A DNA stretch of 64,000 bases, taken from contig NZ_MIJB01000003.1 of the NCBI RefSeq assembly GCF_002174305.1, positions 124,001 through 188,000 on the forward strand. The letters run 5' to 3'. This document shows positions 8,948 through 17,159 of the stretch, in pieces. The notes below the pieces were generated by a model. That model was given only the letters and a program-made list of their open reading frames with translations. It did not search any database and had not been told where the DNA came from. Both the position numbers and the translations under genes were made by a program. Numbering within the stretch: the stretch's first letter is position 1; each line of letters begins with the position of its first letter. Source of the DNA: Aeromicrobium sp. PE09-221. GTDB taxonomy: Bacteria > Actinomycetota > Actinomycetes > Propionibacteriales > Nocardioidaceae.

Positions 8948-8964
8948 CGGCGACGTTGACGCGC

Positions 8965-9009
8965 GAACTCCTGACTCCTAGAGTTCTAAACGCTCGACAG
9001 TCTAGCGTT
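8965..9009. promoter_or_regulatory. Two inverted repeats between divergent TetR gene and 9021 gene
   Basis: GAACTC-N10-GAGTTC (8965-8986) and AACGCT-N9-AGCGTT (8989-9009), both perfect 6-bp arms. The second overlaps TAGCGT (9003-9008), the likely -10 of the 9021 gene, which suits a TetR operator. Confidence 0.5.
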
Positions 9010-9020
9010 ATGGATCCCAA

Positions 9021-9761
9021 ATGTCTGTTCCTGAACTCACAATCCTGGCCACCCTGGGTGGCAGGACCCACAACCGAACCGAGGTTCTCGCCTGGGAGAA
9101 CACACGTATCGACGCGGCAGCGAAGAAGCTCAGAGTGTCGCCGCCGCCGGCCGATCCGGTAGCGGCGCGTCGTGAGGCGTGGCTCCAGACCAAGCGCGCC
9201 CTCGGTGATGACGAACTATTCCGCCGTCTGGGGCGGGACATGAGAATCGCCGACCGCATCGCTGGCGCGACATCGGCCTTGAGCGGCCGGCGTCGGCACT
9301 GCGTCACCGAATTACTTGTCCCCGGCGGTTCGGCCGAGCAGTTCGTGACCTGGTTCGAGGAGATCACCTTCTCCAACAACCGGGAACAGATGGAACGCGC
9401 GTGCCCCGACCATTTCGTCCTGCGCATCTCCAACGGCCGGCAAGAAGTGCTGGAGACCAACGGCGGCAGTCCGTTCGCCGCCAAGTTCTCCATCGACTAT
9501 GCCGACCTGTCCTCCCTGACGACGCCCGCCGACCCGACCTTCACCCACCGCTTGGACGGGGTGGCGCTGGCACGCAATGGACAGCCGATCGGCGGCGTCC
9601 GGCATCAGTTCCGCGACACCCCCGAAGGCGTCCACGCACGTCTGATGGTCGAGTTCCCGCTGCCGACACCGGGCGCCATCGTTCGTGGCCACCGCTGGCA
9701 TCTGGCCTGCGAGTTCTCCAACTGGTTTGAAGCCGCCATCGCCGCGGACCGCGATGCATGA
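9021..9761 (+). CDS. Uncharacterised protein, probable target of divergent TetR
   Basis: 246 aa; I do not recognise the family. No signal peptide or membrane segment. N-terminus polar and helical (AWENTRIDAAAKKLRVSPPP); the C-terminal two thirds look beta-rich, with HFVLRISNGRQEVLETNGG, DPTFTHRLDGVALARNGQPI, and near the end GHRWHLACEFSNWFEAA. The alternating pattern could be a lipocalin-like or START-like ligand-binding barrel, but that is a guess. Codon use resembles its neighbours. The shared, inverted-repeat-containing promoter region with a TetR gene suggests a role in sensing or modifying a small hydrophobic compound. ATG 9021 is 12 nt after TAGCGT. Confidence 0.6.
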   Translation: MSVPELTILATLGGRTHNRTEVLAWENTRIDAAAKKLRVSPPPADPVAARREAWLQTKRALGDDELFRRLGRDMRIADRIAGATSALSGRRRHCVTELLVPGGSAEQFVTWFEEITFSNNREQMERACPDHFVLRISNGRQEVLETNGGSPFAAKFSIDYADLSSLTTPADPTFTHRLDGVALARNGQPIGGVRHQFRDTPEGVHARLMVEFPLPTPGAIVRGHRWHLACEFSNWFEAAIAADRDA

Positions 9762-9838
9762 CCACCCCACCGATCCGGGCCAGTGCCCATCCCCGCGAGG
9801 CATCGGTGAGTAGGCGTCCTTCTGAGCGAACGAATGGC

Positions 9839-9881
9839 CGCTGACGCACCACTCGGGACCGCGGAAGGACGCTGACGCACC
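9839..9881. repeat. Short direct repeat CGCTGACGCACC
   Basis: Two copies of the 12-mer at 9839-9850 and 9870-9881 in the 151-bp gap between the 9021 gene and the PH-like gene (convergent). No other element is seen in this gap. Confidence 0.4.
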
Positions 9882-9912
9882 GCCCGGGGCAGGCGGCGAG
9901 AGGGCAGAGCGT

Positions 9913-10395
9913 TCAGTCGAAGGTGAAGCGGGTGTAGCCGTGGGCGGTGTTCAGCCGGTCGTAGACATCGCGCAGCAGGCGGGCGCGGTCGCGCGGATCG
10001 ATCGTCTCGAGAGGGAAGACCTGCTCGTCATTCGTGACGGTGGTGAAACGGAGATCGCGGGACGATGCCTTGACATCGCGCACGTCCTTCCAGCGTCCCT
10101 CGAAGGCGTGACGCTGCGCGCGGACGCGTCCGCGGTACCCGGCCCCGTCGAGCATGAGGACCACCGGGGGACGCAGCGCCAGCCGCGCCGCGAGCACGAA
10201 GGCGAGCGACGCCACGATTCCGCCGGTCGTCGCGACGATCGCACCCCACGGGTCGAACTGGACCGTCCAGAAGGCCACCAGAACCGCCACACCCGCCACC
10301 AGTACGTACGCGCCGATGCTGAGCATCGCGTGGGCGCGATCAAGGCGGTAGAGCGAGCGGGGCACGGGCGCGGAGGGTTCAGGCGGTTGAGTCAC
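9913..10395 (-). CDS. Small membrane protein with bacterial PH-like domain
   Basis: 160 aa. Proline-rich N-terminus (VTQPPEPSAPVPRSLYRL), two adjacent membrane segments at about residues 30-75 (AYVLVAGVAVLVAFWTV and GGIVASLAFVLAARL), then a cytoplasmic domain of about 80 residues with LMLDGAGYRGRVRAQ, WKDVRDVKASSRDLRF and a C-terminal amphipathic helix. This layout matches actinobacterial bPH/DUF3093-like membrane proteins of unknown function. The GTG at 10395 is the only plausible start; upstream the frame enters the sortase gene, whose stop is 61 nt away. Confidence 0.55.
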   Translation of the reverse strand: MTQPPEPSAPVPRSLYRLDRAHAMLSIGAYVLVAGVAVLVAFWTVQFDPWGAIVATTGGIVASLAFVLAARLALRPPVVLMLDGAGYRGRVRAQRHAFEGRWKDVRDVKASSRDLRFTTVTNDEQVFPLETIDPRDRARLLRDVYDRLNTAHGYTRFTFD

Positions 10396-10456
10396 AGGAT
10401 CGAAGGGCCCATCGGTAGTCGGAACGGAAAGCGGGCGACACCAGTGTCGCACGCGG

Positions 10457-11092
10457 TCAGGACGCGAGATCCGCCTCGACCGGTGTGGCGAACCAGATCG
10501 TCCGGTGGGTCCAGTCCCCCGGCCCCACCCGCTCGCCGGAACAGACGATGAGGGCGATCTGCGGGTATCCCGCGTCCTCGTAGTAGCGGGGGAAGCCATC
10601 GGCCGCGAGGACCTCGACCCGCTCGCTCACCTCGTAGCAGAGGCGCTGCCCGTCGTCACCGCGCAACTCGATCGGGTCGCCCAGCTCGAGCTCGTCCAGG
10701 AATCGATTGCCGAGGGCACCGTCGCCGGGAAAGGTGTGCGCATTGAGCAGCACATTGCCGGACGCCTCCCCAGGGGAGACTCCCGGCGGCTCGTCCCAGG
10801 CGATCGCCGAGGCGCCCTGGTCGTCCAGGGGCAATACGCCGGGCACGTCGTTCGCATCACGGGGCATCGCCACGACGGGAGCTTCGATGCCGTCGACGAC
10901 CGCCGAGGACGGCGTGAAGGGCTCATCCGTGGTGCAGGGGTCCTCAGCGGGCTCGGTCGGCGTGGGCGAGGGGGTCGGAGCCGCGGCGGGCTCCTCCTCA
11001 CCGCGGCCGATCATCCATCCGGCCGCCCCGAGGACGATCAGGGCGACGACCACCGCGGCCAGGATCGCTGCGCGTCGTCTCGTCACGATCAT
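10457..11092 (-). CDS. Class F sortase
   Basis: 211 aa membrane-anchored transpeptidase. N-terminal signal-anchor (RRRAAILAAVVVALIVLGAAG), a Pro/Thr/Glu-rich linker (residues 35-55), then the sortase barrel with the catalytic triad visible: His119 in LLNAHTFPGD, Cys184 in ALIVCSGER, Arg197 in WTHRTIWFA. The short barrel and NAHTF/HRTIWF contexts match actinobacterial class F. Such enzymes attach LPxTG-type proteins to the wall; no substrate or second sortase is encoded in this window. AAAGGGG precedes the ATG. Confidence 0.85.
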   Translation of the reverse strand: MIVTRRRAAILAAVVVALIVLGAAGWMIGRGEEEPAAAPTPSPTPTEPAEDPCTTDEPFTPSSAVVDGIEAPVVAMPRDANDVPGVLPLDDQGASAIAWDEPPGVSPGEASGNVLLNAHTFPGDGALGNRFLDELELGDPIELRGDDGQRLCYEVSERVEVLAADGFPRYYEDAGYPQIALIVCSGERVGPGDWTHRTIWFATPVEADLAS

Positions 11093-11127
11093 CCCCTTTC
11101 AGCGGCGGCGCGGTGTCCGTCGTGGAG

Positions 11128-11216
11128 CAGAGGGGGCGGGATTCGAACCCGCGGCTGACATCTCTGCCAGCGACCGCTTTCAAGGCGGTTCCGATCGGCC
11201 ACTCCGGCACCCCTCC
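11128..11216 (-). tRNA. tRNA-Ser (anticodon TGA)
   Basis: Minus-strand class II tRNA of 89 nt: acceptor GGAGGGG with CCCCTCT (terminal G-U pair), anticodon loop CTTGAAA giving TGA, long variable arm, T arm GGGTTCGAATCCC. CCA not encoded. Reads UCA and wobble codons. Confidence 0.95.
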
Positions 11217-11313
11217 TGGCTCATCGGCGAGATGAGACCGTCTCGATTCTCGCATCCGACCCGATGGACGGCTGGAGGACCCGTCTCTCAGAGTCCCACG
11301 GACTCCTCGGGGA

Positions 11314-12375
11314 TCACTTCAAAGGGCTGTAGCGCCCGGGCTCGACCCGGGACGGCGGTGCCACCGCACGGGCGGCGCGCGCCGAACGCGGCGAGAGGAT
11401 GATGCGACGCAACAGCAGTCCGATCGGGATGCCGAGGGCAGCGGAGTAGAGCGTCGAGAAGGCGAAATAGGAGGGATAGGCGCCCGGGTCGATGAGCGAG
11501 GTGGTGATCACCGCGGTGCCGAGGACCGCGAAGACGCACACCCACCATCCCTCGCGGTAGCGCGCCCGCAGGGACGTCCCCAGGATGATCGCCGGGAAGC
11601 CGATGAGCACCTCGAAGGGACGCGGGACTCCGCCGATGTTCTGGCGCATCCAGATGATGGAGTCGTCGAGCGCTTCCTTCAGCCCGGGACTGCCATAGAT
11701 GCGGACGATGCCGCCGTAGACGAACAGCAGCACGGCGACGACCGCGACACCCACCAGGATCCACAGATGCTGGCGGGTCAGACCGTGCAGTCCGGCACCG
11801 AGGCTCCACATGGTCGCGACCCCCAGCGCGACGGCCGAGGCGAGCACCAGGCCGCTGTACACCTGCACATTGGCCGGGGCGTTCCACGCGGCGACACCCA
11901 CCGTCCCGCTCACGGCGAGGAGCAGCGATACGCCGTACTCGCGCAGGGACGCGCCCACCGTCGGGGCCGGGAGGGTCAACATGACCGCCACCAGCGCGGA
12001 GAGCACGGCGGTCAGTCCGGCGGCGGCCACCAACAGCAGTCCTCGCTCGGTGACGATCGCTCCCACGGCCACCAGGAGCGTAAGCGGCACCCAGAGCCGC
12101 ATGTGCCCGCCGACCCGGTGCGTGAGCATCATCGAGAACACGACCAGCAGCAGGGCGGCGCTCGCCCGCCACACCCATTCGGGGATGGACACGGGCATGG
12201 CCACGACGCTGCTCAGCGAGCCGAGGAAGCCCACCAGCCAGCCGACACCCGTCAGCGCCTCGAAGGCCCGCGCGGTGCGGGGGGAGGCGAAACGCGGCCC
12301 TCGAGTGGGGCGCTCGTACACCGGGGCGACCGACGCGTCGAGACGGCGACGACGGCCGGGCTGCGTGGTGCTCAC
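11314..12375 (-). CDS. Multi-pass integral membrane protein of unknown function
   Basis: 353 aa with roughly ten hydrophobic segments from residue 40 on (GWLVGFLGSLSSVVAM, ALLLVVFSMMLTHRV, LTLLVAVGAIV, GLLLVAAAGLTAVLSALVAV and so on) after an Arg-rich cytoplasmic N-terminus, and a basic C-terminal tail (RSARAARAVAPPSRVEPG). No transporter signature or catalytic motif recognised. It overlaps the upstream amidohydrolase gene by 4 nt (ATGA-type), so the two are co-translated; the link may reflect a shared substrate but nothing in the sequence names it. Confidence 0.6.
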   Translation of the reverse strand: MSTTQPGRRRRLDASVAPVYERPTRGPRFASPRTARAFEALTGVGWLVGFLGSLSSVVAMPVSIPEWVWRASAALLLVVFSMMLTHRVGGHMRLWVPLTLLVAVGAIVTERGLLLVAAAGLTAVLSALVAVMLTLPAPTVGASLREYGVSLLLAVSGTVGVAAWNAPANVQVYSGLVLASAVALGVATMWSLGAGLHGLTRQHLWILVGVAVVAVLLFVYGGIVRIYGSPGLKEALDDSIIWMRQNIGGVPRPFEVLIGFPAIILGTSLRARYREGWWVCVFAVLGTAVITTSLIDPGAYPSYFAFSTLYSAALGIPIGLLLRRIILSPRSARAARAVAPPSRVEPGRYSPLK

Positions 12376-13157
12376 GTCGAGCGCATCCTCCGGTTGGCGA
12401 GCGAGGGGTTGACCTCGCGGGAACGGGCGACGACCCGGGGGTCCAGATCGGCGCGGATCACGGCGGTATCGGTACCGCGAACCTCGTCAACGATAGAGCC
12501 CCAGGGATCGACGACCAAGGAATGACCGGTGTAGCGATCGCCTCCCTGCGCCGCTGCCACGACGTAGACGGTGTTCTCCAGCGCCCGAGCCGCCAGCAGT
12601 GTGCGCCAGTGATCGACCTTGCGCTCGCCCGCCACCCAGGCGGACGGGACGACGAGGACGTCCGGGACGGGTTCGGTGTCCATCAAGGCGCGGGCGAGCT
12701 CGGGGAAACGCAGGTCGTAGCACGTCATCAGTCCCACCCGGGTCCCGGCGATATCGATCGTGACGGGCTCGATCGCGCCGGCGCGCAGCCGATCGGACTC
12801 CCGATAGCCGAAGGAGTCGTACAGGTGGATCTTGCGATAGGTCGACCGCAGGCCGTCGGGTCCGACGACGACGAGCGTGTTGTACGGCAGTCCATCGGTG
12901 CGCTCGAACATCCCGGCCACGATCGTGGTGTCCAGACGTGCCGCGTGCTCGGTCAGCGAGGAGACGAAGGCACCGTCCAGCTCCTCCGCGGCCGCGGACA
13001 GATCGTGGTCGGCGCGGCCGAAGTCGTGCATCACGGCCTCGGGCAGCACGACCAGGTCGGTGGACCTGGGCTCGAGCTCCGCCAGCGCGGCGGCGATGAG
13101 CTCGCGATTGCGCGCCGCGTCGATATCGGCGGCGAGTTGGACGACGGCAATGCGCAT
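12372..13157 (-). CDS. Carbon-nitrogen hydrolase (nitrilase superfamily)
   Basis: 261 aa from ATG 13157 (an in-frame GTG lies at 13163). The Glu-Lys-Cys triad is present: Glu40 in LVVLPEAVMHDFG, Lys109 in STYRKIHLYDSFGYRE, Cys146 in GLMTCYDLRFPELAR. The KIHLYD and CYDLRFPEL contexts resemble the omega-amidase/Nit1-Nit2 and deaminated-glutathione amidase branch, so an amide-hydrolysing repair or housekeeping role is likelier than nitrile hydrolysis. Cytoplasmic. Overlaps the next membrane-protein gene by 4 nt; divergent from the quinone oxidoreductase with only 32 nt between start codons. Confidence 0.87.
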   Translation of the reverse strand: MRIAVVQLAADIDAARNRELIAAALAELEPRSTDLVVLPEAVMHDFGRADHDLSAAAEELDGAFVSSLTEHAARLDTTIVAGMFERTDGLPYNTLVVVGPDGLRSTYRKIHLYDSFGYRESDRLRAGAIEPVTIDIAGTRVGLMTCYDLRFPELARALMDTEPVPDVLVVPSAWVAGERKVDHWRTLLAARALENTVYVVAAAQGGDRYTGHSLVVDPWGSIVDEVRGTDTAVIRADLDPRVVARSREVNPSLANRRMRST

Positions 13158-13177
13158 GCGCACCAGTGTCGCATCGT

Positions 13178-13183
13178 TACGGT
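13178..13183 (+). promoter_or_regulatory. -10 hexamer TACGGT, leaderless start of quinone oxidoreductase
   Basis: TACGGT, 6 nt (GGTCCC) before ATG 13190. Confidence 0.55.
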
Positions 13184-13189
13184 GGTCCC

Positions 13190-14164
13190 ATGCGTGCTGT
13201 CGTCGTGAACGAGCCCGGTGGTCCCGAAGCCCTCGAGGTGGTCGATGCCCCGATCCCCGAGCCCGGGCCCGGGGAGGTGCTGATCCGGGTCGCTGCTGCG
13301 GGGGTGAACCGCGCGGACGTCATGCAACGCCGCGGCCTCTACGACCCTCCGGCCGGCGCGACCCGGATTCTCGGGCTCGAATGCTCCGGAGAGGTCACCG
13401 CCGTCGGCGAGGGCGTCGACGACGACCAGGTGGGCCGCCAGGTCGCCGCGCTGCTCACCGGCGGCGGATACGCCGAGTACGTCAACGTCCCTCTCGGCCA
13501 GGTCGCCCCGGTCCCGGCGGGGATCGATCTGGTGACCGCCGCGGGCCTGATGGAGACCTACTCCACCGTCTGGTCGAATGTCTTCATGATCGGTCGCCTG
13601 CGGCCGAGTGAGACCTTCCTGGTCCACGGCGGGTCGAGCGGGATCGGCACCACGGCCATCCAACTCGCGAAGGCCTTCGGCGCCACCGTGGTCACCACGG
13701 TCGGCACCGCGGAGAAGGCTCAGTTGTGCCGTGACCTCGGAGCCGACCACGTCATCAACTATCGCGACGAGGACTTCGTCGACGCGATGCGAGCGGCGGG
13801 TCTCAGGGCCGATGTGATCCTCGACATCATCGGCGCCAAGTATCTCGGACAGAATGTCGCGGCCCTCCAGACCGCGGGCCGTCTCGTGGTCATCGGGCTG
13901 CAGGGCGGCGTGAAGGGTGAGCTCGATCTGGGTGCGCTCCTCGCCAAGCGAGCCGCCGTCACCGCCACCTCCCTCAGGGCGCGACCGGTCGAGGAGAAGA
14001 CCGCGATCGTGCAGCAGATGACCGAGCAGGCCTGGCCCCTCATCGAGGACGGCACCGTGCGCCCCATCGTGCACGCGACGATGGATCTCAGCCAGGCCGC
14101 GGAGGCGCACCGGACCATGGAGGAATCTAGCCACTCGGGCAAGATCCTGCTCACCCTCGCCTAG
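13190..14164 (+). CDS. NAD(P)H:quinone oxidoreductase, zinc-free MDR (TP53I3/PIG3-like)
   Basis: 324 aa. GroES-like N-terminal half (MRAVVVNEPGGPEALEV; GVNRADVMQRRGLYDPP; LGLECSGEVTAVGEGV) and Rossmann C-terminal half with nucleotide loop GGSSGIGTTAIQLAKAFGA (about residues 148-166). No catalytic or structural zinc cysteines, as expected of the quinone oxidoreductase/PIG3 branch of the medium-chain dehydrogenases. Likely NADPH-dependent reduction of quinones or enones. The start is fixed by TACGGT. Its final 4 nt overlap the convergent SDR gene. Confidence 0.88.
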   Translation: MRAVVVNEPGGPEALEVVDAPIPEPGPGEVLIRVAAAGVNRADVMQRRGLYDPPAGATRILGLECSGEVTAVGEGVDDDQVGRQVAALLTGGGYAEYVNVPLGQVAPVPAGIDLVTAAGLMETYSTVWSNVFMIGRLRPSETFLVHGGSSGIGTTAIQLAKAFGATVVTTVGTAEKAQLCRDLGADHVINYRDEDFVDAMRAAGLRADVILDIIGAKYLGQNVAALQTAGRLVVIGLQGGVKGELDLGALLAKRAAVTATSLRARPVEEKTAIVQQMTEQAWPLIEDGTVRPIVHATMDLSQAAEAHRTMEESSHSGKILLTLA

Positions 14165-14931
14165 ACGGCGACGAGCCAGCCTCCGTCCACGGTCAGGCAG
14201 TGGCCCGTGACATAGGCCGAGGCCTCGCTCGCCAGGAAGACGACCGGACCGGCGAGATCAGCCGGTTCTCCCACCCGCCCGAGAGGGATGTGCTGGTCCA
14301 CGATCCGTTGCTCGACCGCCGCATCCGGGAGCAGGTCGGCAGTCATCGCCGTGCGCATGTATCCGGGGGCGATGGCGTTCACACGGATATTCCACCGTCC
14401 CCACTCCGATGCCTGGTTCTTGGTCATCTGTACCACCGCGGCCTTGCTCGCGTCGTAGACCGAGGACTGGGGACCGTCGACCACGAGCCCGCCGATGGAG
14501 GCGATGTTGACGATGCGTCCACCGCCACGGGGCCGCATCGCCCGCGCCGCGGCCTGGGCGACGAAGTAGGCGCCCCGCACATTGACCGCGTGGGTGAGGT
14601 CGAAGACCTCGGGAGTGGCGTCGAGTGCCGACTGACGGATCGAGACTCCGGCATTGTTCACCAGGATATCGGGGATCCAGCCCCCGCCGAGACCGGCGAA
14701 GAGCTCCTCGATCCCCCGGGCGTCGGTCACGTCGAGTCGTGCAGGCGACGCGTCCAGGCCCTCCTCGCCAAGATCGGCGACGAGGCTTTCGGCCGCGGCG
14801 AGGTCGAGATCGGCCGCGATGATCCGGGCGCCGGCTCGACCGAGCGCGAAGGCCTGGATCCGACCGAGGCCGCCGGTCGCTCCCGTCACGAGAGCGGTGC
14901 TGCCGTCGAGTACCGCCACGTCAGAGCCCAT
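14161..14931 (-). CDS. Short-chain dehydrogenase/reductase
   Basis: 256 aa classical SDR: cofactor motif TGATGGLG (16-23), acidic residue after beta2 (AADLD), NNAG (92-95), catalytic Ser145, Tyr159, Lys163 in SSVYDASKAA, and C-terminal AYVTGHCLTVDGGW. The Asp after beta2 suggests NAD(H). Last gene of the six-gene decarboxylase/ABC operon; it overlaps the GntR gene by 11 nt. Substrate unknown; a hydroxy or keto acid matching the ADC-like enzyme is a reasonable guess. Confidence 0.87.
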   Translation of the reverse strand: MGSDVAVLDGSTALVTGATGGLGRIQAFALGRAGARIIAADLDLAAAESLVADLGEEGLDASPARLDVTDARGIEELFAGLGGGWIPDILVNNAGVSIRQSALDATPEVFDLTHAVNVRGAYFVAQAAARAMRPRGGGRIVNIASIGGLVVDGPQSSVYDASKAAVVQMTKNQASEWGRWNIRVNAIAPGYMRTAMTADLLPDAAVEQRIVDQHIPLGRVGEPADLAGPVVFLASEASAYVTGHCLTVDGGWLVAV

Positions 14932-15604
14932 GCTGGGTCAGGATGTCGACGACCTGCTGGGAGTCGTGCCGCACATGCTCGGTCATCTCCGCTTGCGCCG
15001 TCGTGGCATCGCCGTCAGCCAGGGCCTTGGCGAGCGGACGGTGATCGACCTCACCCCACGTCGGAGGCTCGACGAATCGCGAGCAGAAATACCAGAGGCG
15101 CAGGGCCAGGTTGAAGTGGACGCTGGCGGTGGCCGCGAGGTACTGGTTGCGGCTCATCGTGTAGACGGCGCGATGGAAGTCCGCGTCGAGGTCGATGCAC
15201 TCCTGGAGATCATCAGTGGCGTGCTGTCGCTCGGCGATCGCAATGAGGCGCTCCTTCTCGCTCGTCGAGCCGCGGGCCGTCGCGAGGGCGACGGCCCGGC
15301 TCTCCAGATCCAGGCGCAGCTCCATGAGCGACTGCGACTCGCGCAGACCGATGGGCGCCGAGAAGGTGCCCCCGCGCGGGACGACCTGGACCAACTGCTC
15401 GAAGGCCAGTCGCCGCACGGCTTCGCGGATCGCGGATACACCGCACGACAGCTCGACCGAGAGTTCGCGTTCGTGCAGCTGCGCCCCCGGCGCGAACTCG
15501 ACTCGGACGAGCCGGTCACGCAGCTCCTCGTAGGCCGACTCCTTCTGCAGCGCCACCCCGCTCAGCCGGGGTGTCCGCAGCGCGAGCGGGTCCAGGTCGT
15601 TCAC
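14921..15604 (-). CDS. GntR-family regulator, FCD subfamily
   Basis: 227 aa. Winged HTH at about 18-78 (ESAYEELRDRLVRVEFAPGA; ELSVELSCGVSAIREAVRRL; VPRGGTF) and a helical FCD ligand domain (DLESRAVALATARG; DADFHRAVYTMSRNQYL; DHRPLAKALADGDATTAQAE) with the Asp/His metal-ligand pattern. GTG 15604 has GGGAGGAG 7 nt upstream; an alternative GTG at 15628 overlaps the stop of the decarboxylase gene (GTGA). Probably the operon's own regulator, acting on the TAACATGTTA palindrome at 19120-19129. Confidence 0.87.
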   Translation of the reverse strand: MNDLDPLALRTPRLSGVALQKESAYEELRDRLVRVEFAPGAQLHERELSVELSCGVSAIREAVRRLAFEQLVQVVPRGGTFSAPIGLRESQSLMELRLDLESRAVALATARGSTSEKERLIAIAERQHATDDLQECIDLDADFHRAVYTMSRNQYLAATASVHFNLALRLWYFCSRFVEPPTWGEVDHRPLAKALADGDATTAQAEMTEHVRHDSQQVVDILTQHGL

Positions 15605-15624
15605 GTCGGCTCTCCTCCCGGGAC

Positions 15625-16365
15625 TCACGGCACGAGCCGGTCGATGACCCGCGCCACCCCGTTCTCACGTGTGCACGCATAGTCGCCGACCGTGTACTCA
15701 CCGCCGAGCACCGAGTCTACGATGAGCGGCGTGTCGCCGAGGGCGATCTCCGCTCCCAGCTCGACGCTGGCCGGCCCGACCTGTCGCGAGATCGGCCGGT
15801 AGTCCTTCGACGTGTCGCGGCGCACGATCTCGAAGGTGGAGAAGCCCCGGAACTCCACCGCCGGCAGCGCGTGGACCTGCAGATGCGGGTAGAGCGGGCG
15901 ACCGGCCCAGGCGGAGTCGTCGTAGCCGTCCTCCAGCGTCGCGGAGATGGAGAAGATCTTCTCGCCCTCGCGGGTGAGCTCGCCGTGCACGTTCGGGCCG
16001 TTGTCCTCGAGGCCGATCGCGGCGTGACGCTTGGGGTAGCCCCACACCTCGCGGCCGAAGGCGATGCTCCAGGGCTGGTCCTCCCACTCGAAGAGGTAGG
16101 TCACGCCGCGGTGCTCGCCGTAACGGACCGGCACCACGATGCCGCTGTCCCAGTAGGCGCCGATATCGGCCGTGCGGAAGTCGGCGATCTGCACGGCGAA
16201 CACGTCGCCGTCGAGCTCGAAGGGCGTGGGCCGCAGCAGCTCGGTGAGGTTCTCGCGTTCACCGCGGCAGAACACGCTCAGGCTCCGCAGTCCCGGGGCG
16301 TGGTAGGGCTGATCGCCCGACGGGTAACCGAGGTACTCGAAGTAGGACAGTGGGTCGTAGGTCAT
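15625..16365 (-). CDS. Acetoacetate decarboxylase-family enzyme
   Basis: 246 aa. Contains the family signature AFGREVWGYPKRHA with the Schiff-base lysine at residue 112, preceded by the acidic EWEDQPW stretch, and the characteristic beta-barrel strands. ADC-family members include true acetoacetate decarboxylases and a range of aldolase or dehydratase-like enzymes with larger substrates; the Lys-Arg after YP (KK in clostridial ADC) leaves specificity open. Second half of an operon with an amino-acid-type ABC importer and an SDR, so it likely degrades the imported acid. Confidence 0.8.
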   Translation of the reverse strand: MTYDPLSYFEYLGYPSGDQPYHAPGLRSLSVFCRGERENLTELLRPTPFELDGDVFAVQIADFRTADIGAYWDSGIVVPVRYGEHRGVTYLFEWEDQPWSIAFGREVWGYPKRHAAIGLEDNGPNVHGELTREGEKIFSISATLEDGYDDSAWAGRPLYPHLQVHALPAVEFRGFSTFEIVRRDTSKDYRPISRQVGPASVELGAEIALGDTPLIVDSVLGGEYTVGDYACTRENGVARVIDRLVP

Positions 16366-16412
16366 CAGGGTTTCTCCATCTATGGGTCGAGAAGCACGTC
16401 GTCGAGGCGAGA

Positions 16413-17159
16413 TCAGGTGCGGCCGGCCTCGTGCAGGCGTCCGAGGAAGCTCTGCAGCTGTGGCGTGCGCGGGTCGGTGAAGATCCGCTCCGGCGGGCCC
16501 TGTTCGAGGATGCGGCCGCTGCTGAGGAAGCAGATCGTCGAGGAGATCTCCCGGGCGAAGGGCATCTCGTGGGTGGTCATGACCATCGTCACGCCGGTAT
16601 CGGCCAGCTCGCGGACGAGGTTGAGGACCTCGATGACCAATTCGGGGTCGAGAGCCGAGGTGATCTCGTCGAGCAGCAACACCTCCGGGCGCATGAGCAT
16701 CGCGCGGGCGATGGCCACCCGCTGCTGCTGACCTCCCGAGAGCTGCGCGGGATGCGCATGGGCCTTGTCGGCGAGGCCGACGCGTTCGAGCATCGCCAGC
16801 GCGGACTTCTCGGCCTCGGCCTTGGTGGCGACCTTGGCCCGCACGGGCGTGAGGGTGCAGTTCTTGAGCACCGACATGTGCGGGAACAGGTTGAAGGCCT
16901 GGAAGACGATCCCGATGCGCCGGCGGATCCGCACGAGGTCGACCCCGTCACCGCTGATGACATCGCCGTCGAGGCGGATCTCGCCACCCTGGATGGGTTC
17001 GAGGCCGTTGAGGCAGCGCAGCAGGGTCGACTTGCCGGATCCCGAGGCGCCGATGAGCGTGACCACCTCGTGCCGGCTGACCTCGAGCGAGACATCGTCG
17101 AGGACGGTGTGCTCGCCGTAGCGCTTGGTCACCTTGTCGAGTTCGAGGAAGGCGGTCAT
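16413..17159 (-). CDS. Polar amino-acid-type ABC transporter, ATP-binding subunit
   Basis: 248 aa. Walker A GASGSGKST (37-45), Q loop FQAFNLFPH, signature LSGGQQQR, Walker B VLLLDEITSALDPE, switch His in TTHEM. The GlnQ/HisP-like FQAFNLFPHM and LxxVGLADKAHAHPAQLSGG contexts place it in the polar amino acid (PAAT) family. ATG 17159 overlaps the stop of the permease gene by 4 nt. Cytoplasmic; energises import of an organic or amino acid for the operon. Confidence 0.92.
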   Translation of the reverse strand: MTAFLELDKVTKRYGEHTVLDDVSLEVSRHEVVTLIGASGSGKSTLLRCLNGLEPIQGGEIRLDGDVISGDGVDLVRIRRRIGIVFQAFNLFPHMSVLKNCTLTPVRAKVATKAEAEKSALAMLERVGLADKAHAHPAQLSGGQQQRVAIARAMLMRPEVLLLDEITSALDPELVIEVLNLVRELADTGVTMVMTTHEMPFAREISSTICFLSSGRILEQGPPERIFTDPRTPQLQSFLGRLHEAGRT

